Source of the DNA: a virus
DNA length: 64,000 nt
IMG/VR virus record: IMGVR_UViG_3300043399_000877
Span: 310,001 to 374,000 of that record
Direction: 5' to 3' (one strand)
Numbering within the stretch: the stretch's first letter is position 1; each line of letters opens with the position of its first letter. The notes under the pieces are model-generated. The model did no database searches. It was not told the DNA's origin and saw only the letters and a list, made by a program, of their open reading frames with translations. Below are positions 50,601 through 55,765 of the stretch, in pieces. Both the position numbers and the translations under genes were made by a program.

Positions 50601-50678
50601 TGGTACTCCCGAGAGGATTCGAACCCCTGACCTTCGCGTTCGTAGCGCGACGCTCTAATTCCACTGAGCTACGGGAGT
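50601..50678 (-). tRNA. tRNA-Arg(ACG)
   Basis: Anticodon arm TCGCG-CTACGAA-CGCGA, acceptor ACTCCCG with CGGGAGT, CCA encoded. A34 would need host TadA to become inosine. Confidence 0.9.
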
Positions 50679-50679
50679 A

Positions 50680-51162
50680 TTAATTTATCGATCGATTATC
50701 GGCAAATTGAATAGTTTTTCCAACATAGTTGGCTTCGGCACCGGTCATCATAGCGCGACCGGAGGATTCCAGATCCCAAACAAAATCTGCCATAAATTCT
50801 TGAATGTCTCCGGTCACCTTTTTTAGTTTGTTGACCACCGCTGCGTTTATTGGTCTTACAGCTTCCAATTCTTGCTGGACTTCTGGTGGCAGGTTTCCCG
50901 TCACCGGTACCCATTGTGGTGGATTGGCGTTTCCGAGTTCTGAATGTATTTTGCCCATAACACCGGTTTGGGGGTCATACTCGGTACCCTTGGTTGACTC
51001 ATCTTCAACAGCATTTGCAAGCATCATGAATGTTCTTGCAACGTCCGGTGCAGCTTTAATCAACCAAACATCACCGTCTGCAAATTCATCTATATAACCT
51101 ATGAGAACAGTATTTGCACTTTCATTAATACTGTCTAATTTATTCAGTAATGATCTAAACAC
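50680..51162 (-). CDS. Hypothetical acidic protein
   Basis: 160 aa from GTG 51162, chosen because AAAGGAG lies 5-6 nt upstream; the longer frame enters a tRNA. SLLNKLDSINESANTVLIGY start, FADGDVWLIKAAPDVARTFM, then VQQELEAVRPINAAVVNKLK. An ATAAATA box lies further upstream. A possible virion-internal protein, unproven. Confidence 0.6.
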   Translation of the reverse strand: MFRSLLNKLDSINESANTVLIGYIDEFADGDVWLIKAAPDVARTFMMLANAVEDESTKGTEYDPQTGVMGKIHSELGNANPPQWVPVTGNLPPEVQQELEAVRPINAAVVNKLKKVTGDIQEFMADFVWDLESSGRAMMTGAEANYVGKTIQFADNRSIN

Positions 51163-51197
51163 AGCGACTCCTTTTTTATTATTTATGTGAAAGTCTC

Positions 51198-51272
51198 TGG
51201 TGCAGCCTGGAGGATTTGAACCTCCGACATCTGTCGAGTCAGGACAGCGCTCTACCACTGAGCTAAGGCTGC
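51198..51272 (-). tRNA. tRNA-Val(GAC)
   Basis: Anticodon arm CTGTC-CTGACTC-GACAG, acceptor GCAGCCT with AGGCTGC, CCA encoded. Confidence 0.92.
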
Positions 51273-51273
51273 A

Positions 51274-51351
51274 TGGAACTGGCTGGGGGATTTGAACCCG
51301 CCGCTACAAGATCCACAATCTTGTGTGCTAAACCGCTAACACTAAACCAGC
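51274..51351 (-). tRNA. tRNA-His(GTG)
   Basis: Anticodon arm CAAGA-TTGTGGA-TCTTG. Acceptor GCTGGTT with AGCCAGT. The base before position 1 is T rather than the G-1 that bacterial HisRS needs, and base 73 is T, not C; G-1 would have to come from elsewhere. CCA encoded. One base from tRNA-Val. Confidence 0.85.
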
Positions 51352-51355
51352 ATTA

Positions 51356-51547
51356 TTAGATTACAATGAACTTGTGATCAGTCAATTCTTCTCTAAGAAC
51401 AAAGTCCTCGTCGAGTTTTACAACTTGCCCTTCTAAAACTCGTTCAATAAGTTTCTTGCTCTCTGCAAGGCTCATTCCAGTGTGCTGTCTCACAGACAGT
51501 ATAGCACTATATGAATTTGCGCCTTTTTTAAAACCTATGATTTGCAT
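51356..51547 (-). CDS. Short L7/L12 C-terminal-like protein
   Basis: 63 aa. IGFKKGANSYSAILSVRQHT and GMSLAESKKLIERVLEGQVV follow the L7/L12 C-terminal domain pattern (VRxxTGLxLxEAKxLV). Small phage and bacterial proteins of this type exist; function unknown. Lies between tRNA genes. Confidence 0.7.
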   Translation of the reverse strand: MQIIGFKKGANSYSAILSVRQHTGMSLAESKKLIERVLEGQVVKLDEDFVLREELTDHKFIVI

Positions 51548-51563
51548 ACCGATACTCCTCTAT

Positions 51564-51634
51564 TGGTGCCCCCTGTAGGAATCGAACCTACCGATCCGGG
51601 CTTAGGACGCCTGAGCCGGCCCAGCGGAGAGGGC
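51564..51634 (-). tRNA. tRNA-Arg(CCT) with minimal D-arm
   Basis: 71 nt including CCA. Acceptor GCCCTCT with AGGGGGC, T-arm GTAGG-TTCGATT-CCTAC, anticodon loop GTCCTAA in a stem with one A-C mismatch. The D-arm can only be GCTG-GGC-CGGC, a 3-nt loop, against 7-11 nt normally. Confidence 0.75.
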
Positions 51635-51640
51635 TAAATT

Positions 51641-51718
51641 TGGCGGATAAGGTTGGACTCGAACCAACAACGCAAGGCCTCAACCTGGCACCCGCTCTAC
51701 CTCTTGAGCTACCGATCC
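51641..51718 (-). tRNA. tRNA-like gene, anticodon uncertain (GAG read as best guess)
   Basis: Acceptor GGATCGG with CTTATCC (one mismatch), D-arm GCTC-AAGAGGTA-GAGC, T-arm GTTGG-TTCGAGT-CCAAC, CCA encoded. The anticodon arm cannot be fitted to 5+7+5: CCAGG-TTGAGGC-CTTGC has a C-C mismatch and leaves 5 nt before it; GCCAG/CTTGC would give an 8-nt loop. GAG would be leucine but the variable arm is short. Confidence 0.55.
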
Positions 51719-51902
51719 GCATAATATTTTGTCAGCGAACTACAAGCTGGTGGACTCGAACGCACCATCGCCGGCTGTACGCCGGTGTCCTATCCTTTAG
51801 ACGAAACTTCAATCTTATCAGCACTTTTCCGCACCCCGGCGTGGGTTGGGAAGTTACTGGCAACAAAGGTTCGCTGACATGGACGATCGCCGCGCCCTAA
51901 CT
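51719..51902 (-). other. Structured spacer with degenerate tRNA between inverted repeats
   Basis: No credible CDS. Minus-strand TCGTCTAAAGGATAGGAC looks like a D-arm of glutamate type, CCGG-CGTACAG-CCGG like an anticodon arm lacking U33, and GGTGCG-TTCGAGT-CCACC like a T-arm with one extra base, but acceptor pairing is poor and CCA is absent. A perfect 11-bp inverted repeat (TGTCAGCGAAC, 51730-51740 and 51869-51879) encloses it. Either a decayed tRNA or an unknown structured RNA. Confidence 0.6.
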
Positions 51903-51979
51903 TGGTTGTCCCTCTCGGAGTCGAACCGAGGACCCCAGTCTTATCAGGACTGTGCTCTAACCACCTGAGCTAAGGGACA
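51903..51979 (-). tRNA. tRNA-Ile(GAT)
   Basis: Anticodon arm CAGTC-CTGATAA-GACTG, acceptor TGTCCCT with AGGGACA, CCA encoded. Confidence 0.92.
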
Positions 51980-51987
51980 GAAATTTT

Positions 51988-52064
51988 TGGTGTGCCGGGT
52001 GAGATTTGAACCCACGACCTTGGAGTTAAGAGCTCCCTGCTCTAGACCACTGAGCTACCGGCGC
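51988..52064 (-). tRNA. tRNA-Lys(CTT)
   Basis: Anticodon arm GGGAG-CTCTTAA-CTCCA (outer pair mismatched), acceptor GCGCCGG with CCGGCAC (C2-A71 mismatch), CCA encoded. Confidence 0.82.
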
Positions 52065-52370
52065 ATTATTTGGAAGATACGCTCGCTCTCCCAGCCAGGG
52101 CACTTTCGCTCCCCAACAAAAGCACAAGCGTATCATCGAAATAATGGTGAACCGGGTAGGATTTGAACCTACGTTGGCATTGCTGCTACAGATTAAAAGT
52201 CTGTCCCCATCGGCCTCTCGGGCACCGGTCCTAATGAATTCTGTGAAGTTTTGCTTTTCACGTTTGCGTTTCGATTTATATGGTTTATCGTGTGCGCCCG
52301 CAACTCGAAACCGTGCTGCGGCCACAAACGGATTCCTCTGTTTAGGAATCTTCTGACGTTTTCGTTTCAT
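52026..52370 (-). CDS. Small basic phage protein whose frame reads through a tRNA gene
   Basis: Up to 114 aa. The first 45 residues (KQRNPFVAAARFRVAGAHDK, PYKSKRKREKQNF) are a basic pattern I recognise from many phages, where the protein ends at about this length. Here the frame has no stop and continues through the tRNA at 52145-52231 and a hairpin, to stop in tRNA-Lys. So either the protein has a junk tail or a tRNA insertion removed its stop. It overlaps the gene at 52342 by 29 nt. Confidence 0.5.
   Translation of the reverse strand: MKRKRQKIPKQRNPFVAAARFRVAGAHDKPYKSKRKREKQNFTEFIRTGAREADGDRLLICSSNANVGSNPTRFTIISMIRLCFCWGAKVPWLGERAYLPNNAPVAQWSRAGSS
52071..52134 (-). other. Hairpin element with 8-bp outer stem and encoded CCA-like end
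   Basis: GATACGCT pairs with AGCGTATC (52127-52134 and 52076-52083), then TTCCA follows at the 3' side. Inside are CTTT/AAAG and other short stems but no T-loop TTCRA, so not a normal tRNA. It may be a tRNA remnant or processing signal. Confidence 0.5.
52145..52231 (-). tRNA. Class II tRNA of tyrosine type with UUU (Lys) anticodon
   Basis: 87 nt. Acceptor GGACCGG with CCGGTTC, G1-C72, A73, CCA encoded. D-arm with CCCGAGAGGCC as in bacterial tRNA-Tyr, anticodon arm ACAGA-CTTTTAA-TCTGT (anticodon TTT), 15-nt variable arm with GCA-GCAA-TGC, T-arm GTAGG-TTCAAAT-CCTAC. A lysine tRNA is normally class I. Isotype is therefore in doubt. Confidence 0.85.
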
Positions 52371-52512
52371 CTAAAAATCTTTCCTTGTATTTGCGTATAG
52401 CTGCTATCAGTGCCGCTGTGGGCGCGGGTGGTCGGTTACACGCTTCTACGATACGGTCATACTCTTCCTGAGTCAACAGTATCGTCTCGGTCTCCTGATC
52501 GGTCGTCTTCAT
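52342..52512 (-). CDS. Short protein, DUF1778/antitoxin-like segment
   Basis: 56 aa. ILLTQEEYDRIVEACNRPPA, then PTAALIAAIRKYKERF, resembles the C-terminal part of DUF1778-type antitoxins. No toxin gene is seen. AGGAAG lies 8 nt before the ATG. Confidence 0.6.
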   Translation of the reverse strand: MKTTDQETETILLTQEEYDRIVEACNRPPAPTAALIAAIRKYKERFLDETKTSEDS

Positions 52513-52645
52513 TTTTTCTACTTCCTGCTCGGTTCATTACTATAAGATATTCTGGATCAGTAACTCCAAAATCTCCGGGATTCTGTATAATCTGCTCCAT
52601 CTGCTGTTCTGACAGCAATGAAAAAAAACTGTTTGATCCAGTCAT
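52457..52645 (-). CDS. Hypothetical short protein
   Basis: 62 aa. SLLSEQQMEQIIQNPGDFGV, then TDPEYLIVMN. AGGAGTAAAAA before ATG supports it; its tail overlaps the next gene by 56 nt and is charged (KNEDDRSGDRDD). Confidence 0.55.
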   Translation of the reverse strand: MTGSNSFFSLLSEQQMEQIIQNPGDFGVTDPEYLIVMNRAGSRKNEDDRSGDRDDTVDSGRV

Positions 52646-52661
52646 TTTTTACTCCTGTTAA

Positions 52662-52737
52662 TGGTCCCCAGGGACGGGATCGAACCGCCGACACCATGCT
52701 CTTCAGGCACGTGCTCTACCAACTGAGCTACCTGGGG
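52662..52737 (-). tRNA. tRNA-Phe(GAA)
   Basis: Anticodon arm CGTGC-CTGAAGA-GCATG, acceptor CCCCAGG with CCTGGGG, CCA encoded. Confidence 0.9.
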
Positions 52738-52743
52738 ATTATT

Positions 52744-52829
52744 TGGTGGGTCGTCTAGGAATCGAACCTAGCATGGGAGTTAACCCGGCGGATTTACAAT
52801 CCGCTGCCACACCTTGTAGCATACGACCC
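52744..52829 (-). tRNA. tRNA-Tyr(GTA)
   Basis: Class II, anticodon arm GCGGA-TTGTAAA-TCCGC, variable arm CGGGTTAACTCCCATG, acceptor GGGTCGT with ACGACCC, A73, CCA encoded. A canonical tyrosine tRNA, useful for comparison with 52145. Confidence 0.92.
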
Positions 52830-53141
52830 TTAAATTATGTTATTTTGTCTATCAAATTCTTCTTCGTCGAACTCGTCTAGTGTACAAGTGGGATTCCAAA
52901 TGTACACGTCTGTTCGTTTAGCGCCTTTGCCAATAGTAAACTCGGCCCAACCAGTGGGAATTGGTCGATCCCATCCGTTGCGCTTTGCATCCTTGACTGA
53001 ACTGAATTTACCAATTCTAGCCAGCAAGTGTGCCATATTTGTCTCTGTTTCCAGAATCGGCAACAGGACATTTGTGTCTGCAAACAGCATTGTCTTGTCT
53101 GATTCTTCGCATTTTTTACCGATAAAACAAAACTCAGCCAT
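52830..53141 (-). CDS. Conserved phage protein of unknown function
   Basis: 103 aa. CFIGKKCEESDKTMLFADTN, LLARIGKFSSVKDAKRNGWD, PIPTGWAEFTIGKG and VYIWNPTCTLDEFDEEEF: a compact alpha/beta pattern that I recognise from other large phages, function unknown. Its stop lies directly at the 5' end of tRNA-Tyr. Confidence 0.7.
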   Translation of the reverse strand: MAEFCFIGKKCEESDKTMLFADTNVLLPILETETNMAHLLARIGKFSSVKDAKRNGWDRPIPTGWAEFTIGKGAKRTDVYIWNPTCTLDEFDEEEFDRQNNII

Positions 53142-53160
53142 TTTCAGTTCCTCTTGTGTT

Positions 53161-53238
53161 TGGTAGCCCCAACGGGGATCGAACCCGTTTCTCCAGATTG
53201 AAAGTCTAGTATCCTAACCTGCCGTAGACGATGGGGCC
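53161..53238 (-). tRNA. tRNA-Glu(TTC)
   Basis: Anticodon arm CTAGA-CTTTCAA-TCTGG, acceptor GGCCCCA with TGGGGCT, CCA encoded. D-arm of GTCT type as usual for Glu. Confidence 0.9.
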
Positions 53239-53243
53239 ATGTT

Positions 53244-53319
53244 TGGTGGTGCTGGTAGGGATCGAACCTACGACACGTGGAATATGAGTCCACTGCTCTA
53301 CCCGCTGAGCTACAGCACC
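53244..53319 (-). tRNA. tRNA-Met(CAT), elongator type
   Basis: Anticodon arm GTGGA-CTCATAT-TCCAC, acceptor GGTGCTG with CAGCACC, CCA encoded. G1-C72 and no GGG/CCC run below the anticodon, so not initiator. A tRNA-Ile2(CAU) is not excluded. Confidence 0.88.
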
Positions 53320-53325
53320 GTTATA

Positions 53326-53400
53326 TGGAGGTCAATAGTGGAATCGAACCACTCTAAGCGGATTTGCAATCCGCGGCATAAGCCACTCTGCCAATTGACC
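53326..53400 (-). tRNA. tRNA-Cys(GCA)
   Basis: Anticodon arm GCGGA-TTGCAAA-TCCGC, acceptor GGTCAAT with ATTGACC, U73 as expected for Cys, CCA encoded. Confidence 0.92.
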
Positions 53401-53408
53401 ATGTATTT

Positions 53409-53485
53409 GCATTTATGAAACACACTCTACGCTATGCGCCCGCTTCGGCTTCGAAGGCCGCCGGACGAGTGTGTTTGATAAATGC
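53409..53485 (-). other. Long hairpin next to the tRNA cluster
   Basis: Arms 53409-53427 and 53467-53485 pair at 18 of 19 positions (GCATTTAT.AAACACACTC). The 39-nt loop is GC-rich and holds a smaller CGGC-CTTCGAA-GCCG hairpin. It precedes tRNA-Cys on the minus strand and may be a processing signal or a small RNA. From 53486 to 53595 I see no gene or clear promoter. Confidence 0.6.
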
Positions 53486-53595
53486 CTGTTAGTATTTTAC
53501 TCCGGTGTTATCGCCACACGTTTCATCCACTAACCCGCCCGTTCCCCGTTTTTTAAAGTGCTTGGGTTGGACCTCGTTTCCAATCTGCACTGAAT

Positions 53596-53629
53596 AAAAA
53601 AACCCTCCGAGTATTGCTACCGGAGGGTT
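53596..53629 (-). terminator. Intrinsic terminator
   Basis: AACCCTCCG stem with its complement (9 bp), 11-nt loop, then TTTTTTT on the minus strand. It closes the short transcript from the promoter at 53795. Confidence 0.88.
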
Positions 53630-53655
53630 CCTAAACCTATTGATGTTACGTTAAG

Positions 53656-53754
53656 TTAACATCCGGTTCCACCTCCAGAGCGATTGCCAAAGCAATACTC
53701 ACGACGCATTCTAATGCGCTCAATTTTATTGACATGTTTAAACATGGTGGTCAT
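53656..53754 (-). CDS. 32-residue peptide with own promoter and terminator
   Basis: MTTMFKHVNKIERIRMRREY followed by CFGNRSGGGTGC and stop. Basic helix plus a short Gly-rich tail with two cysteines. The frame lies alone between a near-consensus sigma70-type promoter (53795-53823) and an intrinsic terminator (53596-53629). Ribosome site (AGAAAGAAAG) is weak. Nothing comparable is recognised. Confidence 0.5.
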   Translation of the reverse strand: MTTMFKHVNKIERIRMRREYCFGNRSGGGTGC

Positions 53755-53794
53755 TGCGTTGTCTTTCTTTCTGTTTGTTTTAACTTACTCTGTT

Positions 53795-53823
53795 AACATA
53801 CTACAAGTTTATTTAGCTGTCAA
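53795..53823 (-). promoter_or_regulatory. Sigma70-type promoter (TTGACA, 17 nt, TATGTT)
   Basis: Drives the short transcript that contains the 32-residue frame. Confidence 0.7.
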
Positions 53824-53833
53824 CACATTTTAT

Positions 53834-54154
53834 TTATCTTTTTTGATTATCTTTTTTCCATTTACGGATGTAGTCAATTTTCTGTTCTGTAGTCCACTGA
53901 CTAAGATAATCGTTGTCACGGTCAAAAAGTTCGATGAGTCGGTCCTGGTCTACTACTTCGTAATCGACAATTTGCTCACCCAACCATTTTTGGCTGAATT
54001 CTTCAACTTCTTCACAAGTCACACTATCCAATGCCCATTCGGGTTGAACTGTTTTTTCAACGTTTAGTGCTTGTAGGTCGTCCATAGGTACCACATAGCG
54101 CATACGGTGTGTGCTTGTGGTAGTAACGACAACATACTTGTTATACAACGTCAT
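53834..54154 (-). CDS. Conserved phage protein of unknown function
   Basis: 106 aa, acidic. YVVVTTTSTHRMRYVVPMDD, LQALNVEKTVQPEWALDSVT and EEFSQKWLGEQIVDYEVV. I recognise similar proteins from other phages; no role known. One base from the gene upstream. Confidence 0.65.
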   Translation of the reverse strand: MTLYNKYVVVTTTSTHRMRYVVPMDDLQALNVEKTVQPEWALDSVTCEEVEEFSQKWLGEQIVDYEVVDQDRLIELFDRDNDYLSQWTTEQKIDYIRKWKKDNQKR

Positions 54155-54155
54155 G

Positions 54156-55052
54156 TCAATCCCTCGTTAGGTCATCAGCCAAGTTTATTATTTTATCCAG
54201 CGCATACAATTGATCCCGCCAACCGGATCGTATCCCGCTGAGTCCATAGTATGCACCGGCAATCTGCCCGGTTACTGCTGCAACAGTGTCGGTATCATCT
54301 CCGAGGTTTGTGGCTAGCAACACGGCTTCATCAAAACTATCGGTATTATAAAAACACCAAATAGCTGCTTCCAACGTATCAATTACATATCCGCTGCTGC
54401 GAATATCGTTGCGCTTTCTTGACCACAGGTCCCGGTTGGTCATTTGCTTGACCTCGTCAGCCCAGTGTTCTGCGGGCTTGACAGCTAGTGCCGCCTCCTT
54501 GCTAGTAGCGTGTAGGGCGCGATGCAAGATGCTTGCTAGAAGCTCGCAGCTATGCACGGCAAGGCTGTATGCATGGGTTGTTTTGCTCTGCGCCGCCGCA
54601 ATGCTCACAGCCAAATCTGGATCCTCGTGGTAATACAAAACCACCGGCGCCAGTCGCATTATACTGCCGTTTCCGCTGTAATTTCTACTTGCATTGTTTT
54701 CAACAGCACCACGTTCTATAAAGTTTTCCAGAGCGTTAACAGTGGTCATCCCGATATCAAAACATACACCGGTACTGCTGTTGTGTCCACGAAGATACCA
54801 GTTTGTAAAACGATTTAATAGATCAACCGGTTGTAGACCGTCGCAGTCTCTCAAACTTTCGGCAAGGCAAAGAGCCATGCTGGTATCATCGGTCCAGTAT
54901 CCCACTGGCAAGTTGAACGGTCCGCCGCCCAGCATATCTGTAACCGGAGGATAACTGTCTCTCTTTTTAAATTCAACTGCGGCGCCCACAGCATCACCTA
55001 CTGCAAGTCCCACAAGCATTCCACGAAGTCGATCTTTTAATTTTTCGTCCAT
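54156..55052 (-). CDS. ADP-ribosylglycohydrolase (DraG/ARH family)
   Basis: 298 aa, all-alpha. GMLVGLAVGDAVGAAVEFKK, GYWTDDTSMALCLAESL (D55, D56) and LGDDTDTVAAVTGQIAGAYY give the two-metal site of the family. Cleaves ADP-ribose from arginine or other residues. A phage copy could reverse host ADP-ribosylation or recycle its own. Own sigma70-type promoter. Confidence 0.95.
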   Translation of the reverse strand: MDEKLKDRLRGMLVGLAVGDAVGAAVEFKKRDSYPPVTDMLGGGPFNLPVGYWTDDTSMALCLAESLRDCDGLQPVDLLNRFTNWYLRGHNSSTGVCFDIGMTTVNALENFIERGAVENNASRNYSGNGSIMRLAPVVLYYHEDPDLAVSIAAAQSKTTHAYSLAVHSCELLASILHRALHATSKEAALAVKPAEHWADEVKQMTNRDLWSRKRNDIRSSGYVIDTLEAAIWCFYNTDSFDEAVLLATNLGDDTDTVAAVTGQIAGAYYGLSGIRSGWRDQLYALDKIINLADDLTRD

Positions 55053-55071
55053 TAAGGTACCTCTTGTGTTT

Positions 55072-55099
55072 AAGTTAGCAAAATTTGTTCAGTTGTCAA
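55072..55099 (-). promoter_or_regulatory. Sigma70-type promoter (TTGACA, 16 nt, TAACTT)
   Basis: Reads left to the ADP-ribosylglycohydrolase gene; lies back to back with the late promoter at 55109. Confidence 0.6.
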
Positions 55100-55108
55100 G
55101 CACAAAAT

Positions 55109-55116
55109 TATAAATA
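55109..55116 (+). promoter_or_regulatory. Late promoter box TATAAATA, 4 nt before ATG
   Basis: TATAAATATGTTATG on the plus strand; full T4 consensus, with the ATG at 55121 following directly. Confidence 0.75.
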
Positions 55117-55120
55117 TGTT

Positions 55121-55765
55121 ATGAGACTTAGACATTTATTTGAGGGACCAAACGACCCACATATTTTTAAGGCAGTATTCCTGGCCGGTGCAGCCGGATC
55201 CGGCAAATCAACCATTGCTCGTAAATTGTTCGGCGGTACTGGATTGCGGTTTGTTGATATGGACAATTTTAGTAGAATGTATCGAAAAACTGGAAAAACT
55301 GGTGTTAGTAGAAAAGAGTTGCGATATCATACCCGCAAGCATCGTGAAGGACTCATGGACGGCAGAATCGGAATGGTTATTGACGGAACTGGAAGAAATC
55401 CACAGGACATAGTTGACGTACGGGAACAATTGGAAGAGCTCGGTTATGATACTATGATGTTGTTTGTAAATGTGGATCTTGAAACAAGTCTTAGTAGGAC
55501 TGCAAAACGTGCCGTGACTCCCGGTCCAGATTTTGGAAGAATTATACCACCGGATCATGTAGAAGATATGTGGTATGAAGTAAAATACGGGGCGCGTGAT
55601 CTAAAGTTGGAATTTGGGTCTGACTTTATAATGGTTGACAACAATGGCGACGGACTACCGGATCTTTCCGAGGTTCAAAAACAGTTTAACCGATGGCTAT
55701 CTGCGCCACCGGCATCGCCAGCAGCGCAGGATTGGTTGTCTAATTTTCAAAATCAGCGAAGCTGA
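55121..55765 (+). CDS. P-loop kinase (zeta-toxin/AAA_33 type) with MRLR N-terminus
   Basis: 214 aa from ATG 55121, chosen by the late box 4 nt upstream. GAAGSGKS at 23-30 (Walker A), FVDMDNFSRMY, GMVIDGTGRNPQD and MLFVNVDLETSLSRTAKR follow the polynucleotide/zeta-type kinase pattern. The substrate is unknown. First residues MRLRHLFEGPND match the short N-terminal peptide of 50586. The frame ends converging with the LemA-like gene (13-nt overlap). Confidence 0.85.
   Translation: MRLRHLFEGPNDPHIFKAVFLAGAAGSGKSTIARKLFGGTGLRFVDMDNFSRMYRKTGKTGVSRKELRYHTRKHREGLMDGRIGMVIDGTGRNPQDIVDVREQLEELGYDTMMLFVNVDLETSLSRTAKRAVTPGPDFGRIIPPDHVEDMWYEVKYGARDLKLEFGSDFIMVDNNGDGLPDLSEVQKQFNRWLSAPPASPAAQDWLSNFQNQRS

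Noticed and set aside
51640-51900. Plus-strand frame with VGLEPTTQGLNL and WWTRTHHRRL
   Set aside because: Antisense translation of tRNA T-arms; no ribosome site; overlaps the tRNA-like genes.
52342-52512. A toxin-antitoxin pair around the DUF1778-like frame
   Set aside because: No acetyltransferase toxin or other partner is seen beside it; the match is limited to a short helical segment.
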